Assembly (NCBI RefSeq): GCF_035046485.1
Contig: NC_085138.1
Span: forward strand, 288,048,089 to 288,112,088
Direction of reading: 5' to 3'
Source: Aedes albopictus
Taxonomy: Eukaryota; Arthropoda; Insecta; Diptera; Culicidae
Length of the DNA stretch: 64,000 nucleotides
The position numbers were made by a program, and so were the translations under genes. Under the pieces are notes generated by a model, which searched no databases, was not told the origin of the DNA, and saw only the letters and a list, made by a program, of their open reading frames with translations. Positions 1-11,220 of the stretch are shown here, in pieces (position 1 is the first letter of the stretch; every line of letters begins with the position of its first letter).

Positions 1-119
1 GGTATTCTGCTTAGAGGGTTTGAAAAGTTGGTACCAAATAAGTTAACTAAGTTGATGATGCCACCAGTAGAGCCAATGAAGTCTATTAGGTACGATCTAG
101 AAGAAAAAAAATGGCCTTT

Positions 120-215
120 GGAGACGAAAACCAACTGACGAAAAATTACAAGTGCCGGGGCTGAGAATCAAACCCAAGGCTATCCGCTTATAAAACAAAT
201 ATATGAACAATTGAC
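120..215 (-). repeat. tRNA-like SINE fragment
   Basis: On the minus strand a pol III box-B-like sequence (GGGTTTGATTCTC, about 163-175) is followed by text typical of a tRNA-derived SINE body. The box A side is degraded. The rest of 1-380 is AT-rich with no recognisable feature. The family is not identified. Confidence 0.4.
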
Positions 216-388
216 CCCGACAAATTCGGTTGAATCCCTATATCTTCTCATTTAGGTTATAATTACATGTTCCGTATCTTTAGTCATCCAGATGTTCCAA
301 GGACTCGAGAATGGAGTATCTTAGTAGTCATCTGTTAGCATTCAAAGCTTCGACAATTTCAAATATATTGAGATCGCACTCGTATCTT

Positions 389-482
389 CATACGCACCAA
401 CTTGTGACGTAGTTAGGGGGGAGGGGGGGAGGGGGGCGAAGCTCTCCAAAACTCCAAACTACGTCACAATTTGGCGCGTATG
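389..482. mobile_element. 94-bp palindromic MITE with 8-bp TSD (hAT-like)
   Basis: The ends form inverted repeats of about 25 bp with two mismatches (left CATACGCACCAACTTGTGAC, right arm CATACGCGCCAAATTGTGAC when reverse-complemented). The element is flanked by an exact 8-bp direct repeat CGTATCTT (381-388 and 483-490), as expected for a hAT-type insertion. The loop holds G6-A-G7-A-G6 (415-436), which could form a G-quadruplex. It is too short to code for anything and would be moved in trans. Confidence 0.7.
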
Positions 483-599
483 CGTATCTTGCTTATTGTA
501 TTTCGTTCGTATGGTATTTGTCGTCCAGAACTTCCCAAATTCCGCAAAATTTACAGAGCTTCAAGAGCTGATGCGATCAATAAGAGCAATAGTTGTTTA

Positions 600-2440
600 C
601 TGTAGTGCACCGGACCAACTTTATTTACTCCACATGCTCATCCTCATCCCGAGTGCATTATAAATGCAATTGCATCCACCTGTGTTGACACCGTCGTCAG
701 TCACTTACTCCGTTTACGCCGGTTACTACGTGCCGCTCTGAATACGTTTCTCGTTGTTCAGCACACGGCACGGCGATCGGTGGAGTGACAATGACTTTAA
801 TGTTTCATAAATCTACGTGCTGTCACCCGATCCAGTGGCTGTTAGTACTGATTCGATCACGTTGCCGTCGTCCGTCACACACTCCCTGGTCCGCGAACTG
901 AACCACATCGAATCGAAACAAAACAAAACAAATCATCCTCATCATCCGACACTGTTAGTCGTCGAAGTACCAGTATACGACGGCACACCAAGTTGAGACT
1001 GTCGTCGATTATGTGATCTGAATTTGTTTTCCAATTCGATACAGTTCTCGCTCGGGTAAGGCCTGACTGCCGCGACGCCGGTAGGTACCTACCTGATGTG
1101 TATCGATCGGTTCGGATCGCGCGGACCAATTCAGCGAACTGTTTCGACATTTGCGCGACTACTTACTTGGTGCTGCTCGCGCCTTCCACCGAAACTACAT
1201 GTATTCATTTTTAGTACATCGTTTAAAAATATAATGATAAACGTGCTGGAATGAGAATAATTTATGGAAAAATGCTGCTCGCGAACTGGCGGCGACGGGG
1301 ACGGCGTTCGTTGGTTTTTAGACGAGTAGCAGCGATTTTTTCGACCTCGTGCGCTATTTGAGGTGCCTGACTGTTGCGGAGCGCAGTGAGGCTGAATCCT
1401 CGCGAAACGAGGAATGCGGGGGAGAGATGACCTTTAGCTCGTGAGGAGCTGAGGGCACTCGCGCGCTGCTGGTGCAGCAAAGTATAGCAAATCGGACACA
1501 GACATGTGTTGCCGGTTGTGGGAGATGCATCGCGGTCGCCGCCGTTCAGTTCTCATAATCTGTAAATTGCATGTAGGTACATAGCTCTCTACCCCGAGTG
1601 AAAGAGGCAGACATTCGGAGTGTGTTCCGTCTGCACCCACGCCCTCGCGCCATCTTCGCGTCGAGAGGTTTCGCCCGGACGAAGTGGGGGCGATCTCGAG
1701 CTGGAGAGCTCGAAATCATAATTTTCTTCTCGATTTTGGTTCCGTATTTACCTCTCGTGTTGGTTCCCAGCACTGCGCACTATCATCGCGCGCGAAGCAG
1801 AGGAGGCGAATTACGAGGAGGAGAAGACCGAACATCAACACCACTAGAGCCTCAGCCCAGAGCTGAGTCGAGCGAGATGGATCGAGTCCGAGAGTCAGTG
1901 CTGTGTGGTGGGGATGGAAAGTGGGGCGAGCAACGAAAAGGGAATACAAAATTAATTAAAATTTTATTGAGCATTTAATTTTATTACATGGTTTTTGTTT
2001 CGTGGGCCTCTCAGCAGCCAGCAGCGCGGCCGCAAGAGAAACGGCAAGCCCGATCGCGCGCGGGAGAGGTTGCGATTATGATGTGAATATGATACACCCT
2101 TTTTTATTATTTGGAAGATAAGGCACATCGCGCGGATACCTCACAAGACGATGTTGATCGCGCGCGCTCCAATTTGAAATTCATACGTGGTTCATGGTGG
2201 CATGGTGGCGAAGCAACGTTGTTGAGACGACGTCGTTTGGATTTCGAATGGACGAGCCAAGACAGTTGTTTGTGGCTTGATTTTTCTTGTAATTTATCGA
2301 TACTTTTGAGGCGAGCCGGGGTGATAGTGGCTTTGTGTACGATCATAAAAATCTATAACAAATGTGATTCGCTTTTGATATGTGTCAGAAGGGTTTGTGG
2401 AGGGAGAGGTGTTGTGTTGTTGAGATAGTTGAGAACTGTA
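600..2440. other. GC-rich unique block, no gene recognised
   Basis: This stretch is CpG-rich and looks single copy. A TATAAA at 659-664 lies 40 bp upstream of a TCAGT initiator-like site (697-701), which is rather far for a TATA/Inr pair. Several open frames overlap on both strands (for example 1598-1978, +), but their predicted proteins are arginine-rich and featureless, and frames are open on the opposite strand too. It may be regulatory or 5'-untranslated DNA of a gene outside the window. Confidence 0.35.
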
Positions 2441-2489
2441 TTTTATGTATTAAATGACATATACTATCACCATAACAAACAGGCTCAAT

Positions 2490-2815
2490 AATACTTGAAA
2501 GCCATTGGTCAAGAAATTTACTGGAAATATTTCTGGAATAATTATAAGCCTTGCCAAATTTCAATCGAGTATCTTATAAACAAGCTCGATCTAATAGCTA
2601 TATAGATATAGTTTCTGTTCTGATTTGTATGCAGAAGATCCTGGGTCAAATATGAAAATCATTACCGGAGAAATTTCTCTAAGAACACTTGGAGCATTTT
2701 TGGAAAAATATCTTGATAAATCCCGATCAAGGGTTTTGGAGCAATCTCTACAGAAAATTATGAGGAAATCCGTGGGAAATTCCCTATAGCAATCTCTAGA
2801 GGAATCCCTGATTTT
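2490..2815. repeat. degenerate GGAAATTTCT/GGAATCCC-type repeat
   Basis: Loose tandem variants of a short unit built from GGAAATTTCT, AGGAATCCC and GGAGAAATT run through this stretch. It is the same kind of sequence as the larger array at 3510-4345. Nothing in it is coding. Confidence 0.5.
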
Positions 2816-2875
2816 TTTTTTCTAAACGTTGATACAGGGTGCCGAAATAAATGGGCTGAAGCTGTTATTGATAGA

Positions 2876-3025
2876 TGAATTTTTGAAAAAAAAATCTCCG
2901 TTCTGATAGGATTTGATCCCATGACTATTCGCTAGATTAACGCTTTGACCAACTAAGCCACATAGTCGATAACGATTCTTCGATATAAAAAGCCAAACTG
3001 ACTCGGAGCCCACATCATGAGTTTC
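2876..3025 (-). mobile_element. tRNA-derived SINE (family 1)
   Basis: Read on the minus strand, a leader with TCAGTTTGGCTTT is followed by a box A-like TGGCTTAGTTGGTCAAAGCG (2943-2962) and a box B-like GGGATCAAATCCT (about 2909-2921), at tRNA-like spacing. The same leader and promoter arrangement recurs at 37835-38190 (-) and 43785-43915 (+). The body ends in an A-rich stretch near 2876-2895. It is degraded and presumably inactive. Confidence 0.6.
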
Positions 3026-3087
3026 GACTTAGATGCCAATCTACATGAGGGCGAAATTCCTCAGTCCCATCCAAGCATAAAGAGTCT

Positions 3088-3180
3088 CGACGGAGTGACA
3101 TTAACTTTCTAAGCAAAATCACATTGGGAGTGACATTAACTTTCTAAGCAAAATCACATTGGGAGTGATTTTGCTTACTG
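3088..3180. repeat. 35-bp tandem duplication with a 12-bp hairpin
   Basis: A 35-bp unit beginning AGTGACATTAACTTTCTAAG occurs twice head to tail and is followed by a partial third start. AAGCAAAATCAC pairs perfectly with GTGATTTTGCTT across a short loop at the right end. It may be a slipped fragment of a hairpin MITE. Confidence 0.6.
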
Positions 3181-3509
3181 TACATTTGCACTGCATACTG
3201 TACTGAGCGATTGGTGCAAGATGTCTCCGTTCTTTAGCTGTACAATGTTGCACAGTACACCTGGTCGCTTCAATTAATGTATTACATCTCCGATGTGCTA
3301 CAAACATTGACAATGACAAGAAAAATGATAAAAGTAGTCGATTCTATCATTTTCCAGGATTATTTCAATAAATGGTTTTGTATGTGTAGACTAGACTAGA
3401 CTAAACTAGATGCCAATCTCCAACACACCTACCTTTGTGCCCACTAACTGCAGGAGAGAGCATATTGTTTTTATGAAACCGAGACTTACTCTTGCCCTTC
3501 TTACCCTAG

Positions 3510-4345
3510 GAATTGCGGAATTTAGAGGAATTTCGAATGAAACTTCATCATAAATTTCTTGAGGAATCCCATGTGGAGCTTCAGGAAGATAAACAAAATC
3601 TCGGTGGAATACTTGAAAAAAAAAAATGCATGGAGAAATCACAGAGAGAAGTTATGAGGGAATTCCAGGAGGATTCCCTGGAAGACTATCAGAAGAAATT
3701 TCTTAAGGAATCCTGAGAGCAATTCCTAGAGAAAATTCTGCTAGAATTCCTAAAGGAATCTCTGAAACAACTCCAAGGGAATTATCGGAGAAAGTAAATG
3801 CTTGAGGAATAATGGGAAAAATTCAAGAGGAATCCCAACAGAAATGAGCATAAATTGAGAAGTCCTAGAAGGAGTTCCAGGAGAAATCTCAATAGAAATT
3901 CCAAGAGAAATATCAAAAGAAATACCTGGCGGAATTCTTGGCGTAATCCTTGCACAAATTCCTTGAGGAATATATCGTGCCATTTCTGGAGGAATTCCTG
4001 GAAAATTTCCTTAGCTGGCGGAATCTCAAATCACTGTAGAAATCTCTAGACGAATCATGAAGGAATAGCTGGAGGAATCCCTGAAGCAATCCGTAGAGGA
4101 ATCCCAGCAGAAACTCCCAGAAGAGTTCTAGGAAATATCTCAGGAAAATTTGCTTGAGGAATCCCAGTTGAGTTCTAAAAGAAATGCTTTGCAATCTAAA
4201 CATAAGCTCCTGAGGCAATCCCAGCAGAAATCCTGAAGGAATCCCAAGAGAAATTTCTAGAAGAATCCCATGAGGTATTCTTTGAGGGGTATGCCTTTTG
4301 AGGAAATCTCGGGGAAATACCAGAAGGAATTCTAGTATCTGAATC
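3510..4345. repeat. degenerate satellite-like GGAATTCCTGGAGGAATCCC array
   Basis: About 830 bp made of diverged variants of a 15-20 bp unit containing GGAATTCC, GAGGAATCCC and AGAAATTTC. Open frames on both strands (for example 3913-4389, -) are low-complexity products of the unit and not genes. Similar arrays lie at 36585-37260, 37640-37834 and 38195-38770. Confidence 0.65.
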
Positions 4346-5790
4346 AGGAACCTGGTATCTTCTTTTTTCTTTTTTCTTGATAAAAACAAGCTGACAAAAT
4401 CGAGTCAAAAAGCTTCCATGGTTCCCGTTGCGAACGGGAAACAAATGAACTTTTTATTATATAAAAGTTGATCAACTGGAGGGTCCGTAAGAACCTACGG
4501 AAAACGTCTGAGACAGCAAACGCGAGCAATTATACCTTTAAAAATGTTGCCAGAAGCAAAAGTAACAACCTAGAAATAAGCCCTAGAGCCAACTATTTAT
4601 TTTGAGGCACAAGAACGTATGGGACAAGCGTAAGAAAACACACTTGGATACCCGTACACTCAGAAAAGTAAACTACTGAAATTCATCAAAATACCTTATG
4701 AAATTTAGCCATAACTGAAGTATGGATGCCACATGAATACCTTATGAAAATTGATGATGCTTGTAATGCCCTAATTACATAAAATACACTTATGAAAAGA
4801 GCAGAAAATCGTTAAATGGTGCAGACTGGAATCGATCAATGAACGTCGAGATCACTGAGCTCGTGTCCAATCCACAACACGGCTATCGACGCTTTATTAT
4901 TGTGACTTTCAACCCTCGGCTGGTTCACCTCTGATTAAATCAGTTCATCAATGACACCACCAAAGCGAAGTTGGAGAGAAAGAAATAAGGAGTGAAAATG
5001 AATCAGCTTGCATCGATACAAAGGCCAAACGTCCGCACTCTAAATCAGCGCATGACATTCAGCCGATTGAATCAGAACGCGATTATTTGATTCATTTCGC
5101 AGTTCTAAACCCTTTGAATGAACGCTCTGAACTGGGTGCATTTGAGCGATTGTAAACAATCGTTCATTGAGGAACTGGATGAATGTGGATGAATTAAACG
5201 AAGAGAAAAAGTAGATCTTCATATAAAAAATGCTAAATTTGACAGATGCTTCATCCTCCTTCACGCTAGGTGAACCAGTTCCTCTAGCCTATTGCTTCGT
5301 TCGCTTTTGGCACTCAGATTCGATAGCAAAACAGAACAGACAATGGAAGTCAAATGAACTAAACATGCATGACTAGACGGAGAAGCACACTCGTTTTAGC
5401 TTGTGCGTGGTAGTGAGCGAGAGAAACGCAATAATTGAGTGAATGTTTCCCATGCTTGAATGTCAATTTAATAGCGGAAAAGGAATGTATCATCCATACC
5501 CATCATGCACTACAATCGGATTATCGGAGTTTTGTCGGATGGATTACACAAAAGTATGTCAAACGGAAGAATGATCAAATTCACCTAAACATCTATGAAT
5601 TAAAGCCTTTTTAGACCAAGTTAGTTAAACTAACTCCATTTAAGAAGCAGAATTTGATTCCAAGGAACTTTAAACCCATCGCGAATTACACTCTCCGTCA
5701 CCGAGAACCCCCTTTTAATCCAGTTTGATTTGAGCAATCGCAATCAAAGCATTAAAATCCAATTCATTATAAGGTTCACATTTCCCCAGT
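4346..5790. other. AT-rich DNA without a recognisable gene
   Basis: No coding region was identified. A tRNA-like SINE piece lies at 4808-4890. A short motif around GTTTCCCATGCTT (near 5445) recurs near 10855, so part of 5260-5460 may be an old dispersed repeat. An 18-bp palindrome AGTTAGTTAAACTAACT sits near 5620. Confidence 0.4.
4808..4890 (-). repeat. tRNA-like SINE head
   Basis: On the minus strand a tRNA-like segment carries a box B-like TTGATCGATTCCAG (4827-4840) and a plausible box A region (4868-4886, TGTTGTGGATTGGA). It is a different family from the one at 2876-3025. The body is not delimited. Confidence 0.4.
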
Positions 5791-7720
5791 TGTAAGTCTC
5801 GCTAAGTACACCTTTTCAACTTTGTTGAACCGTAGGTACCACACACTGACTGCTGTTCCGGACCACGGCGCTGACAACGACAACGACGACGATCAACGAC
5901 TCCTCCAGCCTGCTCATTGCTTATTCCAATAGCCACCCTACTTTTACGATCCAATTCATCGAAGACGACGACGACGACGACGACTGACAACGGCACAATC
6001 TACTCCATACAAAACGATTCCAGCTTCTTTACATCACCTTCAATCGACCGACGACGACGACGAGGACGACGACGCGACGATCAGTGTCGTTGCGCGGTGC
6101 GACGTGAAGTTCCCGGGTCGTTGTCGCCGGCGGACGGTGCTTCCTCTTCCCTTGAGTCGCGCGAAGATCACGACGAAGACGCGGTCGACGGGCGGTAACT
6201 CCCCCGCGTCACATATGCGCTCAGTGCTGCACTGCAGCAATGCGATCCAGTAAGTAGCGCCCTGTACCGGGCAGGTACATCTAGATATGCATGAAGTTTT
6301 AACATTAAAATCGAATGCTGATCGGGGCTGCACGCCCCGCACAGTTCGGGTTGAAAACAGCAAGTCATAGTCCGGTATGTCTACCGGGACCACGGTGCAC
6401 GGTGGTGCCATCATAGGTCCAAAATTGAAAAAAAAATATTGAAAAGTCATAACTGAGTTTCAAGAACTTACAAGCTCAACCAGTCGTTGCCAATTTTGTT
6501 TAAATTTTCTTGTTTCTTGCATTTTGACCCACAGTTCACCGAAGCGACGATTTTCAACGAAAATGTCTTTGCTGAGGCTGCAAAACTGACTCGGACCCCG
6601 CCGCCGCGCTGGATAGAAGGATAGTGGAGCAAAACGATCGCGCACGCTGCAGCAGCGCACCACCCGCTCCACTATCGGGACCGATCGCAAAGTAAACGCG
6701 ACTTCGATCGCGCCACGCCGTCCGTCGTCTACCGCGGCGAGGATCGACTTCGACTGGTGGATACCGAGTTGCTACATCTCCTCCCCGGCATTCGTCGTCG
6801 ATTGAGCCGTGGGAACTAGATCATTCAACGAAAAAAAAAAGCTACACTAAAGGCTCAACTCCTCCACCCAGTGTCTCGTGCAGGTCCTCGTCCTCAGCAC
6901 CTCCACCACCGATCGTCACCGCCTCTCCTCCGTCCCATGTGGAACAGGACCGATCGCGGACGACGTTAGACGTTGAAAAACCTGCCATGGTCTTTTCAGC
7001 CGAGCCGAGCGCTTCGCTCGAGTTGGTGCCCTCTCGTGGATGGATATGAACTATAAAATAATTTGAAATGTGCGAGGGCGTTCGATAAATATTATGCCTC
7101 TGAGAGTCGGGTCGGGGCGAGCGTCGGGACAGCGAGCGCGGGGAAACAACAACACATTGCTGCTGGCCTCTGGCATCTTTCGATGGAGATCGTCGTTTCT
7201 TTTCCATCATCATCGCACGCCCCGTCATCAAGAGCAAGAGCATCAGCAGGAGTTACAGTGATCGACGATGAAGACGACGACAACGAGGACGACGTTTCAA
7301 AAGCAGATCGATCATATCGCGCACTCGGAATAAACGACGTGAGCTTGCTGCCCCGGTGCGGTGATCGATCCTGTGAAATAGTTTAAATTACCTTTTGACT
7401 CTTTTTACTTAGTTTTTTTCTGACGCGAAGCAAAGTTCGGCTGGAAAGGGTGAGCCGTGTTCGTCGAGTCTGAACATCGAGATCACATCGAATCGGATCT
7501 GACTCTGTTACAGTTTCGGCTTTGCTCGCTTCTGACGACAATGTGCGCGATGATGCGATCGCGATCGGTGGGATTGTGTACGGACGGTGGGAGGGGCTCG
7601 TGGTAATCGGCTTGCGCGGGCGAAGAACGGCGATTGCCGATTGGAACCCGGGTGGAATCGTGAAATATCATCGGATCGGTGCTGGTGCAGAAGAATTTAC
7701 TGCCTTACTAGGTATTGAGA
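5790..7720. other. GC-rich unique block with (CGA)n runs, no gene recognised
   Basis: This is CpG-rich, apparently single-copy DNA with trinucleotide runs: GACGAC repeats at 5959-5985 and 6050-6080, and GATGAAGACGACGAC near 7267. Frames such as 5917-6198 (+), 6040-6450 (-), 6842-7243 (-) and 7063-7386 (+) overlap each other on opposite strands and encode Arg/Ser/Asp-rich sequence with no domain. The texture resembles regulatory or 5'-untranslated DNA of insect developmental genes, which is inference only. Confidence 0.35.
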
Positions 7721-8207
7721 CTCACCTGAAAAAAGAAAGAGAAATGATACTAGTGAGTTGAAAGTGAAAACGACGAGATCTGGTTTTGATGGTTACGATG
7801 GACTGGGACTGAAGGCCTTCAAGTACATCATCATCTCTCAGTTGACTACTGCGGAAGTGCCGAAAAAAAAACTTATCAAAAAAGTAGACTACCACTATAA
7901 ATCATACGTTTCTAAATTTGCTTCACTTGTTTTAGTTGATCGAAAAATTTGCAATATATACTCAATTAATTAATTGAAAGTATGAAACGGGCTCACCCAT
8001 TTAAGGACAGACTTGTTAGAATCCAAAAATGGCCACCACAATGGCCGACTTTGGCACCTACTCACGATTTCGAGGGCATAAATCTCTTCGTAAATAAAAC
8101 CAGCGCACCAGATCTTCTTATTTTAAGATGAATATATAACGAAGCCACACCTCGAATTTTCAAGAGCACAAATCTGAAGAACCGAATGTCGGTTTGAGCT
8201 GAAAAGA

Positions 8208-8246
8208 TGATCGATTGGTCACCACCAGCGGGTAACCAATCGATCA
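8208..8246. repeat. perfect 12-bp hairpin
   Basis: TGATCGATTGGT (8208-8219) pairs exactly with ACCAATCGATCA (8235-8246) around a 15-nt loop. It directly abuts a second hairpin at 8248-8330. The flanks from 7720 to 8713 are AT-rich with no gene seen. Confidence 0.6.
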
Positions 8247-8247
8247 A

Positions 8248-8330
8248 CTAGAGCGGGGCTGCTTCCAATCAGAATTGAACGATTTCCAATCAGAATTGAA
8301 TAATTCTGATTAGGAATGGCCCCGCTCTAG
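8248..8330. repeat. hairpin MITE-like repeat (CTAGAGCGGGG arms)
   Basis: CTAGAGCGGGG with the adjacent TTCCAATCAGAATT pairs imperfectly with the reverse complement ending at 8330. The text just outside (TGTCAAAATTCTCGG) matches the arm of the hairpin at 15085-15172, so the two are probably relatives. No target duplication was found. Confidence 0.5.
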
Positions 8331-8713
8331 TGTCAAAATTCTCGGACAGCGATGAATTCGATTCATCGGAGGATAAGTCCATGGCGGGGTCATTTCGAAT
8401 CAGAATCACAGACCGAGTGAATTTCGTTCATCGATGGATAAGTCTATGTGTTGATAATGATGCAAAAAGCCTATCGAAAATGAGTCGACATTAGATTACG
8501 ATTAAGTCGATTTGATCAAGAATTAATCAAAATTTAGTGACTAAAAAATGAGTCGAAACTGAACCGATAAGGAATCAAAAAATGATCTGAAGTGAGTAAT
8601 GGTGAAGATATCGTCTCAATTTGATGATTGAGTGGGCTTCGTCGGGAGTGGCCAGATGAAAACTGGTCAAAATTGAATTGAAAGTGTCGAGAATTACGCA
8701 CGGGTGTTGAGAG

Positions 8714-9343
8714 CAGGCTTGACAGAAACTCCCTCGCGGGAAAATGAGGAAGCGATTTCGGCGATTTTCTGAGGAGAAAAAACAAAACTCAGAAATCACA
8801 ACACAAATCCTCAATAACACCAAGCGTGAGCATGTTGCGCAGCAAGGAGTTCGTCCAATACTCATAATTGCTTGTTGCGTTTCTCACGTCTACTCACACT
8901 TAAAAAGCTCTCGCGAGTTCCACTCCCACATAAAGAAAGACTTTCGAGGCAAAAATAAAACTCTTTTATCCGAAATCATCATCGGCTCCTTTTTCGTTCC
9001 CCTCTTCCTCGCTCAATTTTTATTGCCTCTCTGTTTGGGGTTCGTTCGTTTCCTCGCGTCGAGCCAGAAGCAAAACACCGCTCTAGAGCACACGCAGAAC
9101 TCGATGTACACAGCGCAACGAGTAACTTTCACGCAGCGACCAAAAAGACAAAAGAATTTTCACGCAGATTTGTGTAACACCGGATCAACACAAAAAATGT
9201 GCTGATCCGGTGTTACACAAATCTGCGTGAAAATTCTTTTGTCTTTTTGCTCGCTGCGTGAAAGTTACTCGTGCGCTGTGTTGTTTCATTTAAGGGTGCA
9301 TGTTGCAAAACTCTTTTGATTTTGAGGAGAATTATCAAGCCTG
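8714..9343. mobile_element. hAT-like MITE, copy 1 (TIR CAGGCTTGA), interrupted
   Basis: Starts CAGGCTTGACAGAAACTC and ends TCAAGCCTG, inverted termini of 9 bp or slightly more. The flanks GTTGAGAG (8706-8713) and GATGAGAG (9344-9351) are an 8-bp target duplication with one mismatch. Its interior is clearly homologous to copy 2 at 9928-10347, but it contains an extra 210-bp segment (9091-9300). No transposase is encoded; the frame at 8744-9205 is spurious. Confidence 0.8.
9091..9300. mobile_element. nested palindromic insertion inside the MITE copy
   Basis: This segment is absent from the paralogous copy (10300-10305 is the empty site). Its core, 9109-9280, is a near-perfect 172-bp palindrome: CACAGCGCAACGAGTAAC on the left pairs with GTTACTCGTGCGCTGTG on the right around a 5-nt centre. 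A GCA triplet borders it on both sides and may be a short target duplication. The superfamily is not assigned. Confidence 0.7.
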
Positions 9344-9599
9344 GATGAGAGACACAGAGAGTTTAACGCGTGCTGTTATTCATTTAAAACAGGAATAGAT
9401 CGAAAGCAGCGCATTCCTCGAAAAAGTGAAGTGCCAAGTACGGTGATGCTTCGCGACACTACTGTAGACAACAATGGATCTGCATTGAGCAACGAGAAAG
9501 TTTTTATCATAATTCTAACGTGAGTTGAGAATAACTTCAGAAAAACTCACTCAAACTTTCGGCATCAGCTGTACTTAAAGTTCCGCCTATTTCTGGTAC

Positions 9600-9825
9600 A
9601 AAGCCTAAAAACGGATGGTCAGGGAGATATCCACACAAACTTGACACCCTATATATCGAACCCATCAGCACATGGACTGGGATCTACGGCTTTACTTCCT
9701 ATCCGAGGGATGGCGTGATCAGATATTTTTGTCTCAGAAGTTCTGACGGTGTCGACTAGGATTGAATCTAGACAGACTTAGGGTGAGAGGAAACCACACT
9801 TACCACTACACCACCGACATCGCTA
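9600..9825 (-). mobile_element. tRNA-derived SINE (family 2)
   Basis: On the minus strand a box A-like TGGTGTAGTGGTAAGTGTGG (9793-9812) and a box B-like AGATTCAATCCTAG (about 9759-9772) are spaced as in tRNA genes. A SINE-like body continues to about 9600. It lies between the two CAGGCTTGA MITEs. Confidence 0.55.
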
Positions 9826-9927
9826 TCTGGCGATATGAAACCGCAATGAACGTCATCTTTCTAATGTTGAGTGGAACCACAAAGAGGAGAGCACAGCGAA
9901 CCGTTAAAACGAATGCAACACGAACGG

Positions 9928-10347
9928 CAGGCTTGACAGAAACTCACTCGCGAGAAAATGAGGAAGCGATTTCGGCGATTTTCTGAGGAGTTAAAATAAA
10001 ACTCAGAAATCACAACGCAAATCCTCAACAGCAGCGAGCGCGAGCTTGCCGCGCAGCGAGGAGTTCGTCCAACACTCATAATTGCTTGTTGTGTGTCTCA
10101 CGTCTACTCACACTCAAAAAGCTCTCGCGAGTGCCACTCCCATACAAAGAAAGACTCTCGAGGCGAAAATCGCACTCAAAAACCCGAAATAATCATCGGC
10201 TCTTTTTTCGTTCCCCTCTTCCTCGCTCAGTTTTTATTGTCTCTCTGTTTGGGTTTTGTTCGCTCCCTCGCGACGAGGCAGAAGCAAAACACCGCTCTAG
10301 AGCATGTTGCAAAACTCTTTTGATTTTGATGAGGATTTTCAAGCCTG
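9928..10347. mobile_element. hAT-like MITE, copy 2, 420 bp with exact 8-bp TSD
   Basis: Starts CAGGCTTGACAGAAACTC and ends TTTTCAAGCCTG. The flanking 8-bp direct repeat ACGAACGG is exact (9920-9927 and 10348-10355), which fixes both boundaries and fits the hAT superfamily. It has no coding capacity. It serves as the uninterrupted reference for the copy at 8714-9343. Confidence 0.85.
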
Positions 10348-10355
10348 ACGAACGG

Positions 10356-11220
10356 TGGCAAATGATGCCATCGCAGAGGAGTTGGAGAGAAACAAAGAGA
10401 ATTTGAAAATGATTCGGCTTGAACACACAAGACCCAATGAACAGAGCGCACGAGTCATGGCAGTGAACTTTCAGGCAGTGATAGATTTTTTTTTGTATTA
10501 CCTTTTTTATGATTTTTTGAAAAAATCCTTTTTTTCGGTCACTACGCTAAAATTAGTGGCAGTCCAAGGAAAACAGTGCGTTTAGTTGATTGTATCAGAA
10601 GGCGTACAAATATTAAACTTTAAACCTTTCCCATTCTGAACCGCTCCAATGATCGCTTTTGTAGATGGCTGAGAATGTAAACAAACGATCATAAAAAGTT
10701 CGTCTTTGGCTCTCAAATTAGGTTTATTCCTCGCTTGGTGCTTGATGAAGACGCAGAGAACGCAATGAACACCGAAAACATGGGCTAGGAGAGAAACAAA
10801 CTTCTTCTCTCGCATGTACGGCGATAAATAAGAGAAATTCATAAAGTGAATGAGTGTTTCCCATGCTTACACTGAAGCTGTATAATATACATATTTTGTT
10901 ATATATCTAATATTATTATCACTTGTTACTTTACTAGCACAATTTCGAACTCGTTTAGGAACTCAATTTGAAAATATTGGTACTGACTCGCTATTTTTTC
11001 TGCAGTACAAACCTTGGTTTTGCTGAATGTAATAAGTTTATCGAAGTTTTCAATTGATAGTACCATCTTGTTCAATAAAATATTAGTATTCAACAAGCGC
11101 AGATACTCAGTTCCTGTCTGGTTCTTTACTATGCTCAAACATTTCCATTGCGATCCAATTCCCAGTTCTAGAGCAACCAGCCGCGTGTGTGGCACCCACG
11201 TTAACGTTGACGAGTCACCA
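10356..11220. other. AT-rich DNA; one unexplained 89-codon frame
   Basis: No known feature was recognised. The minus-strand frame at 10926-11195 (89 codons) has a balanced, protein-like composition in AT-rich DNA, but no domain or homologue was recognised and no splice or promoter context supports it. It is left as unassigned DNA. Confidence 0.3.

Noticed and set aside
655..705. TATAAA plus TCAGT as a core promoter
   Set aside because: The spacing is 40 bp, beyond the usual 30-33 bp; kept only as a note in the block description.
3513..4389. Glu/Lys-rich and Phe/Leu-rich frames on both strands
   Set aside because: They are translations of the GGAATTCC-type degenerate repeat, not coding sequence.
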